Positions 9,007-17,007 of a stretch of DNA of 64,000 nt are shown in pieces. A program made the position numbers and the translations under genes. Numbering within the stretch: the first letter of the stretch is position 1; every line of letters begins with the position of its first letter. The notes beneath the pieces were generated by a model. That model did not search any database. It saw only the letters and a program-made list of their open reading frames with translations, and was not told where the DNA came from. Source of the stretch: Saccharomonospora piscinae (lineage in GTDB: Bacteria; Actinomycetota; Actinomycetes; Mycobacteriales; Pseudonocardiaceae); NCBI RefSeq assembly GCF_005862235.1, contig NZ_VCEK01000004.1:186001-250000 (forward strand), in the 5' to 3' direction.

Positions 9007-10401
9007 ATGCTGTCGTCGTCCGCGCACCCCGAGCCGCCCGAGGAGCCGTCCGAACCGGCTCCCGGCGAGCCCGTCGGTGCGCCCGGCGAGGGGGAAGCCG
9101 CGAGCGGTCCGGTCGCCGAACCCGTCGACTGGCTCGGCCTTCCCGAGCCGGTGCGGGAGCGGGTGGCGGAACTCGCCGCCGCGGCCGTGGGCAAGCTCTC
9201 CGGTGAGGACGTGCCGCGCCAGCTGCGCCCGGTGGCGCGGTTCGCCCCGGCCAAGCGCGCCAAGCTCGGCGGCACGGCGTTGCTGAGCGCGTTGCGGGAT
9301 TCCGCCCGGTTCCGTACCGCCGTGCTGGAATGGCTGCGCGGGCACCGGGTGGACGCGCTCAACCCGAACGACGACGACCCGGTCGCCGCCGCCGCTGCCG
9401 CGGTGTTGCTCGGCGAGTCGAGCGCGTCGAGCCGCGTGCGGCTCGTGGCCCGCAACGCCGAGGAGGCCACGCTTCGGGCCGAGCGCGACGCGGCCGTGGC
9501 CCGGGTGCGCAGGCTGGAGGCGGAGGTCGACCGGCTTCGAGCGGAGCTGGAGGACGCGCAGGACCGGGTCGAGCGCTCGCGCACCGAGCGCGAGGACGAG
9601 CTCGTCCGGTTGCGGGGCAGGTTGCGCGAGCAGGGCGTGGTGGTTCGGCGCGCGAAGGACACCGCCGACGAGGCCGTCGCGGCCCGCGAGCGCGCCGAAG
9701 CGGAGCGCGACGGCGAGATCCGCGCGATGACGGTCCGGATGGAGCGCGAGCGGCAGAAGACGGAGTCGGAGCGCGCGAGGGCCGAGCGCGCCGTCGCCGA
9801 GGCCGAGGCGGCCCGGCAGTCCGCGCGCGAGGCGCGAGCGGCCGACGAGGTGCGGCTCACCACGTTGCTCGACACCATCAGCGGAGCGGTCGACGGCCTG
9901 CGCCGGGACCTGCTGGTCGAGTCCAGCCCGCGCAGGCCCGCCGACACGGTGGCCGGCGCGAGCCCCGGCCGCCGAGGAGGCCGCGTGTCCGAGCCCACCG
10001 CGCTCGACACCCTGCTCCAGCTGCCGAACGTGCACGTGGTGGTCGACGGTTACAACGTCACCAAGACCGGATACCCGGAGCTGGCGCTGGTGGAGCAACG
10101 GCAGCGGCTCGTGCGGCAGCTCGGCGCACTCGCCTCCCGCACGCGCGCCGAGATCACGGTGGTCTTCGACGGCGCGGACGTGACGTCCATCCCGGCGGCG
10201 GGCCCTCGCGGCGTCCGGGTGTTGTTCTCGGACCCCGGCGTGCTCGCCGACGACGTCATCCGCTCACTCGTGCGTTCGGAACCGCAGGGCCGCCCCGTGG
10301 TGGTGGCGACCTCGGACCAGGCCGTGGTGACCTCGGTGTGCGCGTCGGGAGCCCATGCCGTTCCCGCCGCGGTGCTACTGACTCGGCTCGGTCGCGTCTA
10401 G
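9007..10401 (+). CDS. Coiled-coil NYN-domain (PIN-like) putative ribonuclease
   Basis: 464 aa. A Pro/Glu/Gly-rich N-terminus leads to a conserved helical region (about 35-140), then a long charged coiled coil (about 150-285, rich in Arg/Glu/Ala heptads). A NYN domain of YacP type occupies about 335-464: VVVDGYNVTKTGYPEL and ITVVFDGAD hold acidic residues of the metal site, and VVVATSDQAV matches the third acidic motif. YacP-type domains are metal-dependent RNases. The coiled coil suggests oligomerisation or a scaffold. No signal peptide, so it is cytoplasmic. The start is likely leaderless. Confidence 0.82.
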   Translation: MLSSSAHPEPPEEPSEPAPGEPVGAPGEGEAASGPVAEPVDWLGLPEPVRERVAELAAAAVGKLSGEDVPRQLRPVARFAPAKRAKLGGTALLSALRDSARFRTAVLEWLRGHRVDALNPNDDDPVAAAAAAVLLGESSASSRVRLVARNAEEATLRAERDAAVARVRRLEAEVDRLRAELEDAQDRVERSRTEREDELVRLRGRLREQGVVVRRAKDTADEAVAARERAEAERDGEIRAMTVRMERERQKTESERARAERAVAEAEAARQSAREARAADEVRLTTLLDTISGAVDGLRRDLLVESSPRRPADTVAGASPGRRGGRVSEPTALDTLLQLPNVHVVVDGYNVTKTGYPELALVEQRQRLVRQLGALASRTRAEITVVFDGADVTSIPAAGPRGVRVLFSDPGVLADDVIRSLVRSEPQGRPVVVATSDQAVVTSVCASGAHAVPAAVLLTRLGRV

Positions 10402-10457
10402 GCGGCGTCCGGGGTGGTATTCCCGCTCTCGAACGGACGCGCTCGGACGGAGGCGGG

Positions 10458-11633
10458 ATGCGCGCATTCGGGCTGTCGACGTTGTTGTTGATCACGTTGT
10501 TGCTGTGGAGTGCGACCGGTGCACACGGCTCGCTGGCGGAGCAGCGCCGGCACGACTCGCCGTCGGACGCGGCGTGGTCGGCGCGGCTCGACGCGCTGGC
10601 CGGGGCGGGTATCCGGCCGCCTCCGGCGCGGGCACTGCGGGACCCGTCGCGGTTGCCGCCGGGGCTGCGCCCGGTGCCTGCCGCGGACGGCGGTCTCCAG
10701 CGGGGTGTCGCCTCGGCGGCCGGGGTGCCGGAGCCGGTGCTGCCCCGGGAGGTGGTGGCCGTGGTGTCGGCGGCCCTGCGGACCGTGGGAGCGCCGTACG
10801 AGCACGGCGGTGACGGGCCCGGCGCGTTCTCGTGCGCCGGGCTGGTGAGCGGCCTCTACGACAGGGTCGGCATCACGGTGCCCGCGACCGCCGAACGGCA
10901 GTGGGCGTCGGGCCACCGGGTGCGGCAGGCCGATGCCGTCGCGGGAGACCTCGTGATCGTCGGTTCGGACCGGTACGGCGTGCAGTCCGTGGGCCTGATC
11001 GTCGGGCCCGGGACGATGGTGGTGGCCGACGCGACGGCGGCGGCCGTGGTGACCGCGCGAGTCCCGGATCCGCGGGGAGTGCTCGGAGTGGTGCGGCCGA
11101 GCCTCGGCCCGCACACGCGGGGCGAGGCGCTGGGGGCCTCGGCGGCCGGGTCGGCGCCGACGTGGCGCTGCGGCGGCATCCTCCCGTCGAGTGCCGCGGG
11201 CCAGGGCGGGGCCGAGCCCTCCCCGTTCGCGTGGGGCGGGTATCCGAACGGCCTCATCCCGGACGGCGTGCTGTGCCCGCTGCGAACGGAACCGCACGCG
11301 CTGCGTTGTGACGCCGCACGGGATCTCGCCGCGCTGGACGCGGCCTACACCGGCGCGCTCGGGGAGCGGCTGTGCCTGACCGACTCCTACCGGACGTTGG
11401 AGATGCAGCTGGAACTGCACCAGCGCAAACCGGAGCTCGCCGCCGAACCGGGAACGAGTGCCCACGGCTGGGGTGTGGCCGTCGATCTGTGCGGTGGGGC
11501 GGAGACGTTCGGCACCGCCGAGCACGACTGGTTGCGAGCCCATGCCGCCGATTTCGGATGGACACATCCGCGCTGGGCGCGGGAAGGCAGTGATCGGGAG
11601 GAACCGTGGCACTGGGAATACCGCCGCCCGTGA
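10458..11633 (+). CDS. Secreted degenerate NlpC/P60 domain fused to VanY-type D,D-carboxypeptidase
   Basis: 391 aa, ATG with GGAGGCGGG upstream. A signal peptide covers residues 1-24. An NlpC/P60-like domain (about 95-215) keeps the nucleophile cysteine (Cys126 in FSCAGLVSG), but the place of the catalytic histidine reads QSVGLIVG, with Ser177. A peptidase M15B/VanY domain follows (about 275-391) with intact zinc motifs SAHGWGVAVD and EPWHWEY. The product should trim D-Ala-D-Ala stem peptides outside the membrane, with the first domain perhaps only binding peptidoglycan. It follows the NYN gene by 56 nt. Confidence 0.85.
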   Translation: MRAFGLSTLLLITLLLWSATGAHGSLAEQRRHDSPSDAAWSARLDALAGAGIRPPPARALRDPSRLPPGLRPVPAADGGLQRGVASAAGVPEPVLPREVVAVVSAALRTVGAPYEHGGDGPGAFSCAGLVSGLYDRVGITVPATAERQWASGHRVRQADAVAGDLVIVGSDRYGVQSVGLIVGPGTMVVADATAAAVVTARVPDPRGVLGVVRPSLGPHTRGEALGASAAGSAPTWRCGGILPSSAAGQGGAEPSPFAWGGYPNGLIPDGVLCPLRTEPHALRCDAARDLAALDAAYTGALGERLCLTDSYRTLEMQLELHQRKPELAAEPGTSAHGWGVAVDLCGGAETFGTAEHDWLRAHAADFGWTHPRWAREGSDREEPWHWEYRRP

Positions 11634-11710
11634 CTCGGGTGAACGGAACCGTTCGCGGGCTTCATCGGCGGCGGGCGGGAATTGTCGGTGGCATTCGTAC
11701 CGTGTCACTC

Positions 11711-11944
11711 ATGGATGAGATCGAGAACTCCGAGGTCACGGGCACGGCCGATGTCGCGCCGGAAAGCGCGGCGGTGACGGTCGACTGCGCGCGGTGTCTG
11801 TTCCGGGAATCGCACTGCGCCCGCTGTGTGGTCTCCGTCGTGGTGGCCGGTTCGCGACCGTTGCGGTGGAATCGGGAGGAAGTGCGGGCGATCGGACTAC
11901 TGGCCGACGCGGGAATGGTGCCGCCGCTGCGGCACGCGGCCTGA
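11711..11944 (+). CDS. Small cysteine-rich hypothetical protein
   Basis: 77 aa from the ATG at 11711; a GTG at 11702 is possible. The N-terminus is acidic. The centre has two CxxC pairs (DCARCLF and HCARCVV), which suggests a zinc or iron-sulfur knuckle. The end is an amphipathic helix (REEVRAIGLLADAGMVPPL). I do not recognise the family. G/C at third positions and the compact conserved-looking core argue that it is a real gene. It follows the VanY gene by 77 nt on the same strand. Confidence 0.55.
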   Translation: MDEIENSEVTGTADVAPESAAVTVDCARCLFRESHCARCVVSVVVAGSRPLRWNREEVRAIGLLADAGMVPPLRHAA

Positions 11945-12409
11945 GCGGAAATCCCGGGTTCTTCTCGCGGCCCGGGAAGCGGCAGTCGCAACGCGCGTCC
12001 GCCACGCTCCGGAGGGGATTTTCGCTGAGCGGTCCATCCGATCGGGTGAACGGTTGGTGTCATGATCAGGTGAACATGTTGCCCTGATCACAGCAGGCGA
12101 CAAACCGCTGGTCCGAACACCGCTCCACGCACGGTCACCGATTCCCTTCGCTCGGTTGGTGGACGCCATGAACACTCTTTCGTAATCTGGCCGAGATCTC
12201 GCGCCAGTCAGCCGTTCCACCAGGGTCGGCGACGCGGGATCGCCGCCGGGAACAGCTTGTCGGGGAGCTGGGCCGGACGCGGACGCGGGTGTGCTCGGCA
12301 CCGGATGTCGGAACTCCATCGGCAGATGTTGTGTGATGCCCGAGGTCGTGATCACCGCGGTGTTGTCCGTACCGGCAGGCGGCCGGAGAGCAAAGGAGAC
12401 CCACGCGAC
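11945..12409. other. 465-nt intergenic region upstream of the RipA-like gene
   Basis: No coding frame here is convincing; a 174-codon minus-strand frame lacks codon bias and recognisable domains. The region has lower GC than its surroundings and holds a dyad at 12063-12090. It probably contains the promoter and a long 5' leader of the NlpC/P60 gene. I searched by eye for the c-di-AMP (ydaO) riboswitch that precedes some actinobacterial wall-hydrolase genes and did not find its conserved CCGAACCC and similar blocks. Confidence 0.5.
12063..12090. promoter_or_regulatory. 28-bp dyad, candidate operator upstream of the NlpC/P60 gene
   Basis: TGATCAGG (12063-12070) and CCTGATCA (12083-12090) form a perfect 8-bp inverted repeat. 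The 12-nt spacer holds a second palindrome, AACATGTT (12073-12080). The regulator is unknown. Confidence 0.5.
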
Positions 12410-13462
12410 GTGCAGTCGCATCCCGTGAAACGCGTGGTGTCAGGAGCGCTGGCGGCGTGCGCCGTGATCGCGGTCGTCACCTTCACCCAGGCGCCCGCGA
12501 CAGCGACACCGGCGCTCCCCGCACCGCAACAGCCCCAGAGCACGTCCGACGCTCTGGAGGAGTACCAGGAGATCGCCGCCAAGGCCGAGCGGCTCAACGA
12601 GGACTACCTCAAGGCCCAGGAGGATCTGGAAGCCAAGCAGGACGAACTCGACAAGTTGTCCAAGAAGCTCGGCAAGGCCAAGGACGCCGAGCGGGACGCT
12701 CGCGCGGACGAGGAGGAGTTCCGGGAGGAGGTCGACAAGTTCGCCGGTGCGTCGTTCACCAGCGGCGCGCAGCTGAGCAAGTTGTCGGCCCTGCTCACGG
12801 TCGACTCGCCGAGCGACTTCCTCGACCGGTCGTCGGCCATCGACCTGCTGGCGGCCGATCAGAACCGGGCGCTGTCCGCGCTGCGGGACGCCGTCGAGCG
12901 GGCCGAGGGCAGCCGCAGCGAGGCGGCGACCGCGCAGCAGAAGGCGAAGAAGGCCAAGGACAAGGCCGCCGAGATCGCCGCCGATCTCAAGGTCCGCAAG
13001 GACAAGCTGGAGGACCAGAAGGCCGAACTGGCCGCGCAGGCCAACCAGCTGAGTGCGGCGGACCAGGCGGCCCAGCAGGACACCGGTCCCGACGTGGGGC
13101 CCATCACCGCGCCCGGCCCCGCCGCGCAGACGGCGATCGACGCGGCGATGAGCAAGCTGGGCAGCCCGTACGTGTACGGCGCGACGGGCCCGAGCCAGTT
13201 CGACTGCTCGGGGCTGACCTCGTGGGCCTACGCACAGGCGGGGATCAACATCCCGCGTACCAGCTCGTCGCAGTCGACCTACGGCACCCCGGTGTCGCGG
13301 TCGCAGCTGCAGCCGGGCGATCTGGTGTTCTTCTACTCGCCGGTGTCGCACGTCGGGATCTACATCGGCGGCGGCAACATGGTGCACGCCCCCACGACGG
13401 GTGACGTGGTCAAGGTGGCACCGCTTCAGGACCAGTTCAGCGGCGCACGCCGCGTGGCCTGA
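12410..13462 (+). CDS. Secreted NlpC/P60 peptidoglycan endopeptidase, RipA-like
   Basis: 350 aa from a GTG with AAAGGAG 11 nt upstream. A signal peptide ends near residue 34. A long alpha-helical coiled coil (about 42-220, Lys/Glu/Ala-rich) precedes an NlpC/P60 domain (about 240-350) with intact Cys-His-His elements: FDCSGLTSWAYAQ, SHVGIYIG and NMVHAP. Such enzymes cut D-Glu/mDAP bonds in peptidoglycan and act in cell separation. The coiled coil probably controls activity, as in RipA/CwlO-type proteins. It has an unusually long upstream region. Confidence 0.9.
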   Translation: MQSHPVKRVVSGALAACAVIAVVTFTQAPATATPALPAPQQPQSTSDALEEYQEIAAKAERLNEDYLKAQEDLEAKQDELDKLSKKLGKAKDAERDARADEEEFREEVDKFAGASFTSGAQLSKLSALLTVDSPSDFLDRSSAIDLLAADQNRALSALRDAVERAEGSRSEAATAQQKAKKAKDKAAEIAADLKVRKDKLEDQKAELAAQANQLSAADQAAQQDTGPDVGPITAPGPAAQTAIDAAMSKLGSPYVYGATGPSQFDCSGLTSWAYAQAGINIPRTSSSQSTYGTPVSRSQLQPGDLVFFYSPVSHVGIYIGGGNMVHAPTTGDVVKVAPLQDQFSGARRVA

Positions 13463-13493
13463 CCGGCACACGGACGCCCCCACCGGGGCGGGA

Positions 13494-13499
13494 TAGTCT
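13494..13499 (+). promoter_or_regulatory. Candidate -10 (TAGTCT) for leaderless pimB'
   Basis: GATAGTCT ends 6 nt before the ATG at 13506, and no ribosome site intervenes. This is the pattern of actinobacterial leaderless promoters. Confidence 0.5.
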
Positions 13500-13505
13500 C
13501 GCACC

Positions 13506-14702
13506 ATGCCTCGCACGCTGCTGGTGACCAACGACTTCCCGCCCCGGCCCGGGGGCATCCAGTCGTATCTGCACGCGCTGGCCACCCGGCTGCCGGCCGA
13601 CGACCTCGTGGTCTACGCGCCGTCCTGGCAGCGGGAGTCGGGCTCGCACACCGAGTTCGACGCCGACCAGCCGTTCGAGGTGGTGCGCCATCCCACGTCG
13701 CTGATGCTGCCGACCCCGGACGTGCTCCGGCGGGCGAGCGGCCTGCTCCGGTCGCGGGGCTGCGAGACGGTGTGGTTCGGTGCCGCCGCGCCGCTGGCCC
13801 TGCTCGGCCCGTCCCTGCGCCGGGCCGGCGCGGGCCGGATCGTCGCTTCCACGCACGGCCACGAGGTCGGCTGGTCGATGCTGCCGCTGTCCCGTCAGGC
13901 CCTGCGCCGGATCGGCGACACCACCGACGTCGTCACGTTCGTCAGCCGCTACACGCGCCACCGCTTCGCCTCCGCCTTCGGGCCGGGTGCCGGTCTGGAG
14001 CACCTTCCGTCCGGAGTGGACACCGAGGTGTTCCGTCCCGACGACGCGGCGCGGGCGCGGCTGCGGCGCCGCTACCGGCTCGGAGACCGCCCCACCGTCG
14101 TGTGCGTGTCCCGGCTCGTGCCCCGGAAAGGGCAGGACGCGCTGGTCACGGCGCTGCCCGAACTACGCCGCAGGGTGCCGGGCGCGACCCTGCTGCTCGT
14201 CGGCGGCGGACCCTACCGCGCGAAACTCACGGCGCTCGCGCAGCGCTGCGGTGTGGCCGAGCACGTGGTCTTCACCGGGTCGGTGCCCTCCTCGGAGCTG
14301 CCCGCGCACTATACCGCGGGCGACGTCTTCGCCATGCCGGCCCGCACCCGGGGCGCCGGGTTGGACGTCGAGGGGCTCGGCATCGTCTACCTGGAGGCGT
14401 CGGCGGCGGGGCTGCCGGTGGTGGCCGGGCACTCCGGTGGCGCTCCGGAGACCGTGCTCGACGAGGTCACCGGGCACGTCGTGGACGGCAGGCAACGCCA
14501 CCAGCTCGTCGAGACACTCGCCGCGCTGCTCGCCGATCCCGTGCGGGCCCGGCGCATGGGACAGGCCGGGCGCCGCTGGGTCGGCGAGCACTGGCGCTGG
14601 GACGTGCTGGCCGCCCGGATGGCCGCCCTGCTGAGCGGCGAGCGCCTCCCGGCTCCCGCGGCCGTGCCACCGTCCCCCCGCGGTGGCCGGACGCGCGGCT
14701 GA
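13506..14702 (+). CDS. pimB: GT4 mannosyltransferase, PimB'-like
   Basis: 398 aa, GT-B fold of glycosyltransferase family 4. The N-terminal half binds the lipid acceptor and begins TLLVTNDFPPRPGGIQSY. The C-terminal half binds GDP-mannose, with SRLVPRKGQDAL (about residue 202) and EGLGIVYLEASAAGLP (about residue 290). By synteny with Rv2188c it should add the second mannose to phosphatidylinositol monomannoside at the inner face of the membrane. Other GT4 acceptors cannot be excluded. A proline-rich tail of about 20 residues is not part of the fold. Confidence 0.85.
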   Translation: MPRTLLVTNDFPPRPGGIQSYLHALATRLPADDLVVYAPSWQRESGSHTEFDADQPFEVVRHPTSLMLPTPDVLRRASGLLRSRGCETVWFGAAAPLALLGPSLRRAGAGRIVASTHGHEVGWSMLPLSRQALRRIGDTTDVVTFVSRYTRHRFASAFGPGAGLEHLPSGVDTEVFRPDDAARARLRRRYRLGDRPTVVCVSRLVPRKGQDALVTALPELRRRVPGATLLLVGGGPYRAKLTALAQRCGVAEHVVFTGSVPSSELPAHYTAGDVFAMPARTRGAGLDVEGLGIVYLEASAAGLPVVAGHSGGAPETVLDEVTGHVVDGRQRHQLVETLAALLADPVRARRMGQAGRRWVGEHWRWDVLAARMAALLSGERLPAPAAVPPSPRGGRTRG

Positions 14703-14720
14703 GCGCCGGCACGGGAAGGC

Positions 14721-15365
14721 TCAGCCCTCGCGTAACGCGGGCCTGCGCGGATCGTCCACCCGCACCACCACGTCCGCGGTCGTGGCGGGCCGGACCTCCC
14801 GCTCGTAACGCGCGTAAGCGGGCAGCGCCCACCGCGTGTCCTCGGGAACCCTCCGCCGCAGGGCACCGGGTGACAACCACAGGTGAACGCTGAGCTCGGC
14901 CGGAAGTCGCCTGCCCAGCAGCAGCTCGCCGTCGAGCAGCACCACGCCCCCGTCCGCCAGCGGGGTGCGGGAGCGGCGGAACGCGCGGTCGCGGCCCGCG
15001 TCCCACAGCGCGGGCAGCACCATGCCGGTGCCCGAGGGCTCCACCGGTGTCAGCACCTCCCGCCGCAGGGCCGCCACGTCGAGCCAGTCGTCGTAGCGGG
15101 AGTCCGGGTCGGTCCTGCCGCGTTCGAGCCGGAGTGACGCGGGTCGCAGGAAGTCCGAGGCCGCCACGCGCAGCACCTCGTGCCCCCGCACCCGCACGGG
15201 ATCGACCAGCGCGTCCGCCAGTGACCCCGCTCCGGCGGCCCCGTCGGCGCCGTCGACGAGCACCCGGGTCCACCGGCGGCCCGCCGCGAGAGCGGCGACG
15301 CGATCGGCGAGTTCGTCCACCAGGCGCTCGACGGTGATCGGCCGGTAGCGGGCGCTGGTCGGCAT
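14721..15365 (-). CDS. Uridine kinase-like protein with a degenerate P-loop
   Basis: 214 aa from the ATG at 15365. The overall order resembles actinobacterial uridine/nucleoside kinase-like proteins: RVLVDGADG at strand 1, DFLRPASLR after it, the YDDWLDVAALRREVLTPV segment and VVLLDGELLL (Walker B-like). The Walker A loop reads GADGAAGAGSLAD and lacks the Gly-Lys-Ser/Thr needed to hold ATP phosphates. It may be inactive or use another mode. It diverges from bioA, with 37 nt between the two starts, and converges with pimB'. Confidence 0.7.
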   Translation of the reverse strand: MPTSARYRPITVERLVDELADRVAALAAGRRWTRVLVDGADGAAGAGSLADALVDPVRVRGHEVLRVAASDFLRPASLRLERGRTDPDSRYDDWLDVAALRREVLTPVEPSGTGMVLPALWDAGRDRAFRRSRTPLADGGVVLLDGELLLGRRLPAELSVHLWLSPGALRRRVPEDTRWALPAYARYEREVRPATTADVVVRVDDPRRPALREG

Positions 15366-15389
15366 GTCACCACCGTAGCCGGGACGTCG

Positions 15390-15395
15390 TAGGGT
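15390..15395 (+). promoter_or_regulatory. Candidate -10 (TAGGGT) upstream of bioA
   Basis: TAGGGT fits TANNNT and ends 7 nt before the ATG at 15403. The same bases could act as a weak AGGG ribosome site, so leaderless and leadered readings are both open. Confidence 0.4.
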
Positions 15396-15402
15396 GCCTG
15401 GC

Positions 15403-16695
15403 ATGACGCCCGACTCCACCCGCCGCGAGCTGCTCGACCTCGACACCCGCCACGTGTGGCACCCCTACGGCCCGATGCCGGCCACGGTGCCCCCACTTCT
15501 CGTCGAGGAGGCGTCGGGAGTGCGGTTGCGGCTGGCCGACGGCAGCGAACTGGTCGACGGCATGTCGTCGTGGTGGGCCGCCATCCACGGCTACCGCCAC
15601 CCCGCCCTGGACGCGGCGCTGACGGGGCAGGCGGCCCGGATGAGCCACGTCATGTTCGGCGGGCTGACGCACGAGCCCGCGATCCGGCTGGCCACCACGC
15701 TGGTGGACATCACCCCGGAGGGGCTGGAGCACGTCTTCCTCTGCGATTCGGGCTCGGTCTCGGTCGAGGTGGCCCTCAAGATGTGCCTGCAGTACTGGCG
15801 CTCGACGGGACGCGAGAACAAGCGAAGGGTGCTCACGTGGCGCGGCGGATACCACGGTGACACGTTCCACCCGATGAGTGTCTGCGATCCCGAGGGCGGG
15901 ATGCACTCGCTGTGGCGCGGGGTGCTGCCCGAGCAGGTGTTCGTGCCCGCGCCACCCGCGGGATACGGCGCGCCCGTCGACCAGTCCTATGTGGATGAAC
16001 TGGTGCGGGCGGTGGAGGAGCACGCCGACGAGCTGGCCGCCGTCGTGGTGGAGCCCGTGGTACAGGGTGCGGGCGGGATGCGGTTCCACAACCCGGAGTA
16101 CCTGCGCGTGCTGCGGGAGGTCACGGAGCGGTGCGGGGTGCTGCTCGTGTTCGACGAGATCGCCACCGGGTTCGGCCGCACCGGCGCACTGTTCGCCGCG
16201 GAGCATGCCGGGGTGACGCCGGACGTGCTGTGCCTGGGCAAGGCGCTGACCGGCGGATACCTCACGATGGCTGCCACCCTGTGTACGGCCTCGGTGGCCG
16301 ACGGCATCTCGCGGGGCGAGGTTCCGGTCCTGGCGCACGGGCCGACCTTCATGGGAAATCCCCTGTCGGCGGCCGTGGCCAGCGCTTCCGTCGGCCTGTT
16401 GGCGGACGGGACATGGCGTTCGGACGTCTCCCGCATCGAGCGCGGGTTGCGGGACGGTCTGGCCGGCGCGACACAGGTGCCGGGTGTGGTGGACGTCCGC
16501 GTGCTGGGCGCGATCGGGGTCGTCCAGCTCGATCACCCCGTCGACATGGCGGCGGCCACGGCGTCGCTCACGTCGCGCGGAGTGTGGCTGCGGCCGTTCC
16601 GGGACCTGATCTACACGATGCCGCCGTACGTGAGCTCCGACGCGGATGTGGCGCTCGTCGCCGAGGCGATGGTCGCGACGGCCCGGGTTGCCTGA
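15403..16695 (+). CDS. bioA: Adenosylmethionine-8-amino-7-oxononanoate aminotransferase (BioA)
   Basis: 430 aa from the ATG at 15403; a GTG at 15394 is in frame but poorly placed. Class III aminotransferase that makes 7,8-diaminopelargonate, using S-adenosylmethionine as amino donor. Signatures include HVWHPYGPM near the start, [11 protein letters not shown], the cofactor segment [12 protein letters not shown] and the PLP lysine in [11 protein letters not shown]. It leads the biotin genes; bioD and bioB follow after the SulP-carbonic anhydrase gene. bioF is not in the window. Confidence 0.95.
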   Translation: MTPDSTRRELLDLDTRHVWHPYGPMPATVPPLLVEEASGVRLRLADGSELVDGMSSWWAAIHGYRHPALDAALTGQAARMSHVMFGGLTHEPAIRLATTLVDITPEGLEHVFLCDSGSVSVEVALKMCLQYWRSTGRENKRRVLTWRGGYHGDTFHPMSVCDPEGGMHSLWRGVLPEQVFVPAPPAGYGAPVDQSYVDELVRAVEEHADELAAVVVEPVVQGAGGMRFHNPEYLRVLREVTERCGVLLVFDEIATGFGRTGALFAAEHAGVTPDVLCLGKALTGGYLTMAATLCTASVADGISRGEVPVLAHGPTFMGNPLSAAVASASVGLLADGTWRSDVSRIERGLRDGLAGATQVPGVVDVRVLGAIGVVQLDHPVDMAAATASLTSRGVWLRPFRDLIYTMPPYVSSDADVALVAEAMVATARVA

Positions 16696-17007
16696 CCCGG
16701 CGGCGTGGGTGCGCCAACGGTGCTGTTCGCGCTGCGAGTGGACTGAACCCGGGAAACCACTCGTTCAGGTCGATCGGCGGCTCGGTGGAGGGAAAGTCGC
16801 CACGGTCAGCCACGCCCGGACCGGAAACCTTCTCGGATCGGGTGAGAGCTGAACCACTCGCGCGCGATCGCTCCGGCGGTGTGCGGCTCCCGTCGTGACG
16901 TTGGGGAACGGCGAAGAACATGAACGTCCTTGTCGATAGCGGACTTTTCGCCGGATCTGCTGTTACCTGGTCTCGCGGCCAACCCGACGGGAACCAGGAG
17001 GTTGACC
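16696..17007. other. 312-nt intergenic region between bioA and the SulP fusion
   Basis: No convincing gene is present. It should hold the promoter of the SulP-carbonic anhydrase gene, but I could not single out a -35/-10 pair. The ribosome site AGGAGG lies at its 3' end. Confidence 0.4.

Noticed and set aside
11945-12409. c-di-AMP (ydaO-type) riboswitch before the NlpC/P60 gene
   Set aside because: Such elements precede some actinobacterial wall-hydrolase genes, but I could not find the conserved core blocks. A covariance-model search would settle it.
11897-12421. A 174-codon minus-strand frame in the gap before the RipA-like gene
   Set aside because: No domain, poor third-position G/C bias, and overlap with the start of a real gene and with the end of the cysteine-rich gene.
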